From assembly GCA_012931725.1 (NCBI GenBank), contig CM022949.1:67751011-67815010 (forward strand): a stretch of DNA of 64,000 nt. The letters are read 5' to 3'. Position 1 is the stretch's first letter. The number at the start of each line of letters is the position of its first letter. This document shows positions 56,801-64,000 of the stretch, one piece after another. The notes beneath the pieces were generated by a model, which was not told where the DNA came from, searched no databases, and saw nothing but the letters and a program-made list of their open reading frames with translations. A program made the translations under genes and the position numbers. This DNA is from Litsea cubeba. Lineage: Eukaryota > Streptophyta > Magnoliopsida > Laurales > Lauraceae.

Positions 56801-57800
56801 ATTTTTGGTTCTGTATGTAGATGACATATTACTCATAGGAAATGATGTAGGTTTATTGTCATCCACAAAGGTTTGGTTATCTTCTCAATTTCAGATGAAG
56901 GATTTGGGTGAGGCCAGCTATATCTTAGGGATCAAGCTTTTGCGTGATCGCAAGAATAAGATGTTAGCCCTATCCCAATCTTCATACATTGAGAAGATAT
57001 TGGTCAAGTTTAACATGCATGACTCCAAGAAGGGTCTCCTACCTTCTAGACATGGAGTACCACTGTCTCGAGATCAATGTCCAAAGACATCTGAAGAGAT
57101 AGAGAGCATGAGGAGAATTCCATATGCATCCGCTGTTGGATGCCTCATGTATGCTATGTTATGTACTAGACCAGATATTTGCTTTGCCGTTGGCATGGTT
57201 AGCAGATATCAGTCAAACCCTGGACCTATGCATTGGACAGCTGTTAAGCATATATTCAAGTATCTTCGGAGAACGAAAGTTTATATGCTAACCTTTCGAG
57301 CAGATGATCTAACGCCATTGGCGTATACAGACTCTGATTTCCAATCTGATAGTGATGCCAGAAAGTCTACCTCAGGGTACATCTTTACTCTGTCAGGAGG
57401 GGCTATATTATGGAGAAGTGTCAAGCAATCCTGTACTGCTGATTCTACCATGGAAGCAGAGTATGTGGCGGCATCGGAAGTTGTGAAGGAAGCTGTATGG
57501 CTCAGAAAATTCCTGTTGGAATTGGGATTTGTTCCTGCAGTACAAAAACCGAATGTCATGTACTGCGATAACACTGGTGCTGTAGCACAGTGCAAAGAGC
57601 CCAGGAATCACAAGAAAGGCAAGCACATTCAGAGAAAGTACCACTTGATCCGGGAATTCATTCAAGATGGAGAGATAGTGGTGGAGCATATTGCTTCAGC
57701 AAATAACTTAGCTGACCCATTCACTAAGACTCTTACTGAGAAAGTCTTCACTTCTCATGTTGAGTATATGGGTGTTAGGTTAGGAAGTAGTGATCTTTAG
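53854..57800 (+). pseudogene. Element A gag-pol, frameshifted
   Basis: The ATG at 53,854 opens gag (LTGPNYVDWKRNLDIVL start, capsid to ~210, knuckle CFKCGLKGHWKKDC near residue 251), protease (WIVDSGATNHIC ~297) and a pre-integrase LWHLRLGH block. A 13-bp duplication (55,288-55,300 and 55,301-55,313) shifts the frame. Integrase resumes at 55,337-56,071 (HTDVCGP, RSDRGGEY, VAERRN). A stop at 56,071 follows, then RT pieces with shifts near 56,410 and 56,660. YVDD lies near 56,815, and RNase H (YTDSDF, STMEAEYVA, YCDNTGA) ends at 57,800. At least four lesions make it non-functional. Domain order and wording are those of the Tnt1-like/Tork-side copia elements, lineage uncertain. Confidence 0.9.
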
Positions 57801-57814
57801 TGCAAGTGGGAGTT

Positions 57815-59818
57815 TGTTGGGATTGGTGTATGCCCTAAAGCCCACTAGCTGCACTCTCATCTTTTGTTACTGGATATTTACTGGTTATTTAATGGAATGA
57901 CTCTTTTATGCTTAAACATGTATATATGTATGGTTGTGTAAGGCCCATTGTTTCTAATAAATGAATTAGGTGTGTAGTTTCTACACACAGATAGGTCTAA
58001 TTCATGGACACTGGAAACAACATATTTGTTCATAACTGAGAGATGGAGCTGGGCACTTCATCTTGGTATAAGTTATAATGAGAGACTCTCCTGTATTCAG
58101 GGTGATTTACCTAAGTCATGGGAGGGCTTTCCCGTATTCATCTCATTAGTGCATATGCAATGCATTGAACAGGACCATGGTAGGTGTGATCTCTAAAATA
58201 GTACTATCACAGAGAGAGATCAAGTCACCTCATGCTACTAAGTGACCAGTGCTCTTAATCTTGAGCATTTGTGGATGAACTGATGAAGTCAAGTTCTTGT
58301 GCTTTAATTCACTATGGGTGAGATTCTTTTCATGGGTCAACAGCTCTGTGTTTTGGGTACTCAGACTTGATTAGTTGGGACGTGCAGATGCAATATAGAA
58401 TCTATGCCATCTAATGATGGAATGATCGTCCCATTAGAATTATCCGATTAATCATCAAAATCTAAGATCATAGTATATGGATGTTCCATATGGATATTGA
58501 ACTTGTGGGTCGCTCCCTGGACCAAGAGAATGATATCTGAATGATGATTATGTTAAGGATATGAAGTTCTAAGGTTTAGATGTAATCGAGAAGGTTGATA
58601 GTGCATGTGATAACCTGACTCGATTATGGATGTTACATAGAGGGTCATTGAGGTCATTACACTTAGTAGGTCGAAGACAACCGTCATTTTATGACGAGCT
58701 TATTATATTATATATTTATCCTTGGAGTTCAACCATAACTCTTTAGTGGAATGAGTTAAGGTTAAAATGGTCTTTATGATTGCTAAGAGTTTAGCATGGA
58801 CATTTTGGTCATTTTGGGAGCCAATGGCAAATATGTCTTTTGGTCCCTTCTCTAGTCACTTACCAAGATTGGCATGGTTTTCTAAAATGTTTGGATAACA
58901 TTTGGTTGAATTATTTTAGTGGAAAAATAATTTTGAGTTTAAATTCAAATAGGCCTTTGATGGCATACATGAATTTAATTCTAGATAAATTATATGTGGG
59001 CCATGGTGTGCATTATCATGAGGGACGTCCATAATAGGATTTCCATGGGTAAGGTTTCCAATTTTGAGTAGGTCTCACTACTTGGAAGGTTGGACTCCTC
59101 TTTGGATTAGTATTCCTATGAGAAAGTTTCCTTTTTGGATTAGGAACTTAAAATTAGTAAGTGTTGTACAACTAGGATTACTAATTGCATGGGAAGTTCC
59201 TTAGTTTCCTTTTCTTATTAGAAGTGTTTCTTAAAGGAAATAAATCTTTAGATTATACTTTCCTTTTAGGACATCTTTGAGAATAAGGAGAGATAACTTT
59301 TTGGGAAAGCTACCATAAAGTTTCTATAAAAGAAACCTCATAGCTCTTGGACGTCCAACACAACATAGCATAGTGCAAGGTTCCACACGTCCAGCCCTTG
59401 AAGTTCTTTCTTCTTCATTGAAGAAACTTGTAGGTCTGAGATTTTCCATTAGAGAAATAGTTCTCAATTCCTAGATTAAGATCCCACCATCTTAGCCAAT
59501 CAGATTTGGAAGTGAGATAGAGAAGAAGATCAAAGGCAATACTACTGCAGAAAATTCCAGTAATTTGTTTGCTAGTTGCAAGTCTGAGTTCGGGCCTTTG
59601 GATCTATTTTCAGAGATTTGAAGTCTACAAATCTTCGAGGTAATAGTCTTCTTCGTTCTCCTTTAATTATACACTTGTTGGTCATGAATTCATGGAGTCC
59701 TTATGCGATCTCTATGGCTGATTTATGCTGCCAAAATCAGATTTTTTAAAATCTGTCATGTTACAAATTAGCCATGAATGTCTTCCGCTAATTCAGATCT
59801 GAATCGCAGTTTCTTTCA
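57815..59818 (+). repeat. Element A 3' LTR
   Basis: 2,004 bp; differs from the 5' LTR by scattered substitutions and small indels. Confidence 0.95.
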
Positions 59819-62800
59819 CCAACCACTTGGAGAAATAATCCGTAGCGGCGAAGCTGAAGCGATAACCTTTGCTTGAAGGGGGAGAAATAGGACCTATGAT
59901 GTCCATACCCCAGGCTTCGAAAGGCTATGAAATCACTGTAAGATGTAGTCATTCTGAAGGCATGTGAACATAATCTCCGTGAACTTAGCATTGTTGGCAG
60001 TGCTTGGCAAATTGCATTACATCAGCTACCATGGTAGGCCAGTAATAACCTAACTTTTTTATCTGATCATAGAGCCTGAGACCAGCCTATGGGCTCCACA
60101 TAGACCAGCATGAACTTCTTTGAGTGTTTCTTCAGTCTCTTGTTATGACAAGCAGCGTAGAAGTACTCCGTTGAAGGATTTCCTGTAAAGGATTTATGAA
60201 GGAATATCCAAATGAAAGTTTAGGGCTCGCCTTTGGATGCTAACCCATTCTTTTGGATCTTCAGGTAGGATTCCAAACATGATGTAATCGATGAACGGAT
60301 CCCTCCAGTCGCCGATTAAAGGTTGAAGGAAAGAGATCCGACTTCTAACCACTCGGTGGCATTCTGCAACTGCTTGGTGTGTGTTAAGAGGAGGGAGGAT
60401 CCTTCTCTAGCACACTGTGATTTGCTTGTTTTGCCCTTCCTTGATCGCCATAGATGAGGTAAGTCCAGCCAGGGCATCTGCACGGGTGTTTTCACCTCTA
60501 TGGATGTGGGTGATGTGACAGATGTCAAACTTTTGTAGAAGGGATCGTGCCTTGTCGTAGTAAGGCAGCAGATCAGGATTCCTGACTTTAAATTTTTTAT
60601 TCATCCGGTTGACGATCAGTTGAGAGTCTCCAAAGACTTCCAGCATGGTAATGCCCGATTCGATGGCGAGTTCTAATCCTAGGATCAAAGCTTGGTATTC
60701 AGCTGCATTGTTTGTGCATGGTTCCAGTAGCAAGAAAGCCTGCGGAATCATGCATTTGTCAGGGTTAACAAAGAGGATGCCAACTCCCGAGATCAGCTCT
60801 CTTTTTTCATTTGTCTAGGTTGCACCGTCAAAGTACATGTTCGAAGAGGCTTTTTGTGAGGAAGTCTCCACATTGTAGACGGGTTCGTCTGGGAGATCAT
60901 CTCTGAGTGGAGAATCTTTAGGCAACGGATGCTCTACGAGAAAGTCTGCTAGAGCTTGGCCTTTGATTGCTTTTTGTGATACATACATAATATGAAGTTG
61001 TGACAGAAGGACAGATCATTTTGTCCGTCGAGCATTGAGAGAACCTGCTTTTGTAACAAGGACCTTCAAGAGATTAATCCTCGAGATCAGGTAGACTGTG
61101 TTGGAAAGCAGGTGGTGACGTAGCTTTTGTACGGCGAACATCACTGCAAGGCATTCCTTTTCGAGTGGAGAGTAGCGATGCTCTGCACCTACCAGCATGC
61201 GACTGAGGTAGTATAGAGCAGCTTCTTTTCTCTCATCATTTTCTTGTGCGAGTAGAGCACCCAGAGAATGGTCGAGGGCTCTTGTGTATAAGATGAATGG
61301 TTTTCCAGTGGTAAGAGCAGCTAACACTGGAGGTTTGGTTAGGTATTACTTGATATCTTGAAATGCGGCTTCACAGTCAGCATCCCAAACCGAGAGAATG
61401 GACGACACTTCCCTGAAAGGTTGGAGATGAACCGTCTGATGTAGGCCAATCTTCCTTGGAGCCCTTTGAGTTCTCTCAAGGTTCTTGGAGAGGGCATTTC
61501 TAGAATAGTATTGACTTTGATGGGGTCAAGTTCTATTCCAGCTTTTCGAACTAGGAATCCGTGGTGCTTACCCGACGAGACGCCGAAGAAGCACTTCAGA
61601 GGATTCATCCGCAGTTTGTGTTTGCGAAGCCGGAGGAAGACTTCTCAAAGGTCCTCGAGATGATCTTCTTGTCTTTTGCTTTTGACGACGAGCTCATCAA
61701 CGTAACATTCGAATGTCTTGTGCTGCATATCTTGGAGTATCTTCATCATAGCCCTCTGATATGTGGCACCAGTATTTTTCTGACCAAATCGCATGACAGT
61801 GTAGCAATACATGCCAAATGGGGTCCGAAATAAAGTGTGTTTTTCATCTTAATAATGCATCTTTATCTGATTGTTGCCAGAGAAACCATCCATGAATGTC
61901 ATTCATTTGAATCCATAGGTATTGTCAATCATTACCTCTGGTATGGGGAGTGGGGATTCATCTTTAGGGCGTGCGCCATTCAAGTCTTTATAGTCAATAC
62001 AGACCCCGATCTACCCGTTTTTCTTTGTCACGGGGACAATGTTGGCCAACCATTCAAGATGTTCCTCACGGATGAAGCCGACGCTTTTGAGCTTTTGAAC
62101 TTCTTGTTCAATTTTATCCATCACATATGGATGGAATCTTCTTTGGCCCTGCTTGACAGGCTTGATGTCTTCTTGAAGATTGACTTTGTGGACTACTATT
62201 TTTGGGTCTAAGCCAGGCATTTCAGCATAAGACCATGCAAAGCAATCAACGAACTCACGAAGAAAAGCGATATACTCGGGTAATTCATCATCCTTTATAT
62301 TCTTGTTTATGAATACAGGACATGGGTTATCTGGTGTTCCCAAGTCTATCTTTTGAACAGGATCTTCTATTGGAAGGTTCGAAGGTGGTTCCTCCACAAT
62401 ATTTTTGGAGGCTTCCAGCTCAACGAAACCTTCAGGGGTTTCAAGGGCATTTCCAGACCAAGGTTTTGCTCCTTTCCATGGGTCTTCTCGATCGGTGATC
62501 TTCTCAAGGCATGCTATGAGATGGTCCCAATCGCTTGTTGAAACTGGGTCGAAGTAAGGTACTTCTTTTGGAGACGAGGGTTCTTCTGGGTCAGAAGACC
62601 ACATGTCTGTGTTATCGGACAATTCCTCTTCATCATTAGAGAAATAGTACCAATTGGATGAGCTTCCTGGATCTTTGTCAAGTAACTCATCAAAGAGAAA
62701 TCCAGGGAGATCAATGTCTTCATGGACATGAGATGTTGAGGCTTGCTCGGCAAGTCGACTTTTAAGCCTTTGTGTCAACTGTCTCAGAAGAGTGTCGGGA

Positions 62801-62890
62801 TCATACCCTAACCCATGTGAAGACTTTTCTACATGGCCGTAGAGTCTCCAATCTTCTAGCTGACTTTTGGTCAAGGTGGGCCTCAATGGT
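59819..62890 (-). pseudogene. Element G pol: RT, two RNase H domains, integrase N-terminus
   Basis: Minus strand, read from 62,886 down. An acidic linker after protease comes first, then gypsy RT beginning with EYIAFLREFVDCFAWSYAEMPGLDP, HxVNL and GFIREEH (to 62,011). The RT palm continues in broken frames with a FVD/YVDE-like active site near 61,690 in place of YVDD. RNase H 1 with a LLAQEND-like block lies at 61,016-61,330. A second, archaeal-type RNase H (NNAAEYQALILGLELA, HIHRGENTRADALA) is at 60,407-60,750. The integrase zinc-finger part runs to 59,824. Dual RNase H is diagnostic of the Tat lineage. Many stops and frameshifts. The remainder is at 34,606-35,377. Confidence 0.85.
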
Positions 62891-64000
62891 GTGAGTATTG
62901 GAAATTAGGTGGGCCTCTAGGATATGTTTCAAAACTTTTGACCCACTTGATGCAGGGATCAACTATCCAGAAGGCTACCAATCCATCCAAGATGCAAACC
63001 CTCAATCTCACATATCAAGATCAGTAAATCAATCTATCTACAAGATAAAAAACCAGCAACAAACATGCAACAAAGATCTATATCATACAAGAAGCTAGAT
63101 TATACCTTTGGAACTCGATTGTGCTCTAATGGAGAATTTGCTACTTTCTTTGATGACGAACTCTTTTGCGAATCAAATAGATTTCTCTAAAACCCAGGTC
63201 TTCTACGCTATGACCCGAATCAGAATCTCTTTCTCAAGAAGATGGGTTGGGATCTTCAAGAGAAGACAACTAGGAACTCTAAGGAACTAGAAGAGAGAAA
63301 AGGAGAGATGAACATATGAAAATCTTGCACACTTAGGGATGGGTGTGAATCACCTTATTGAGTAATAATAGTGGACGTCCAATACCCCTTGCATCTCTAT
63401 TTATTGCTTTTGCAATTCCCACTTACTAATTTCTATTAAAAGTCTCACTTCCAAATTAATTAGTAACTTTCTCTTCTTTCTTAATTAAAATAGAAGTCTC
63501 ACTTCCATTGAATCGGTAGCTTACTATTACCACTACTAGAAATCTCACTTCAAATAGAAATAGTAACTTTCCTTTTAGAGTTCAACTAGAATTAGTATCC
63601 ATCTAATGATTGGGCTAGCATGGGGACCACTAGGGATTCCTTAGAAAGCTGGCTCCAACTGGGACTCGTGACCCCACATCTCATGTGGAATCAGGGCCCA
63701 CAGTTAATTGCAAATAACTCCACTATATAAATGCAATTGAAATCCAGTCTTAGGAAATTACATAGAAGACCCTAAACTTCCCTTATTACCACAGGTAGGC
63801 CCCTCTATCAATATCCATGGATCAATTGGACCTATCTTCCAAACTAGATCCATATCTTGTTATCCTTGAGCTCCGATTAATTATAATGAACAATGGTACA
63901 TTTCCAATTAATTCTTAATCAGAATGGGTGTACACTTACTAATGATAAATCCAATAATTGGCACAAGGGGACATTAGAGATAGATTCCATCTTGACCATT
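62891..64000 (-). other. Noncoding, possible LTR of another element
   Basis: No ORF of weight. G ends near 62,890-62,930, where AGGTGGGCCTC occurs twice (62,877 and 62,914). From TGATGCAGGGATC (62,949) the sequence looks LTR-like on the minus strand, with a TATA-like AATAAATAGAG near 63,395 and GGACGTCC upstream. The other end is outside the window, so the call is weak. Confidence 0.3.

Larger units (their letters stand above)
35378..59818 (+). mobile_element. Copia element A, nested in G
   Basis: LTRs of 2,003 and 2,004 bp (35,378-37,380 and 57,815-59,818), ends TGTTGGGATT…TTTCTTTCA, flanked by CCAAC at 35,373-35,377 and 59,819-59,823. The primer site TGGTATCAGAGCC follows the left LTR at 37,382; GTGGGAGTTTG precedes the right LTR. 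It encodes one gag-pol in Ty1/copia order (protease, integrase, RT, RNase H), broken by several frameshifts. Element B is inserted in its leader, 55 bp before the gag ATG. LTR divergence by eye is around 2 percent, so it is the oldest insertion of the nest. Confidence 0.95.

Overview
The window reads as nuclear DNA of a flowering plant made almost wholly of transposable elements. I find no host gene I can defend, no rRNA or tRNA gene and no CRISPR array. The evidence is plant-type LTR retrotransposons primed by initiator tRNA-Met (TGGTATCAGAGC sites), a Tat-lineage Ty3/gypsy element with two RNase H domains, a plant L1, a complete PIF/Harbinger transposon with spliced genes, a Tourist-like MITE, and high A+T outside coding parts. 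I cannot name the species.

Layout. 1-3,075: 5' end of a minus-strand Tat-like gypsy element (gag start, repeat-rich leader, LTR). 3,076-5,907: minus-strand gypsy-type LTR sequence. 5,908-17,650: a minus-strand L1 broken by a gag-only LTR element (E, 6,723-9,680) and by an autonomous PIF/Harbinger transposon (9,755-16,178) that itself carries a MITE. 17,853-23,620: two diverged LTR-like copies in tandem, the second split by a gag-protease element (D, 19,123-22,371) with apparently identical LTRs. 23,906-30,253: a truncated LTR of the same family as element B, split by two solo LTRs. 30,254-35,377 and 59,819-62,890: a decayed Tat element G (minus) with an antisense plant-mobile-domain ORF.

Inside G sits a Russian-doll nest supported by clean 5-bp target duplications: copia A (35,378-59,818, CCAAC) contains element B (39,090-53,798, CATAT), whose right LTR contains copia C (46,796-53,789, GGACT). 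LTR divergence falls in the same order, roughly 2 percent, then a few changes, then one indel. C has an uninterrupted 1,615-residue polyprotein and is the best candidate for a recently active element. B carries only a gag-like coiled-coil and zinc-knuckle ORF.

The most striking observation is in B. Its 2.1-kb stretch after the ORF (about 42,400-44,470) is a run of some two dozen consecutive stem-loops. The stems are all different, but most loops carry the same short word, close to TAGTTATATC. I know of no description of such an array. A second structured region is the 5' leader of A, where hairpins with a shared CCTTC-type loop show compensatory base changes. Several unrelated LTR families here also carry clusters of short CG-rich words, and within the B family the word has been exchanged between otherwise homologous LTRs.
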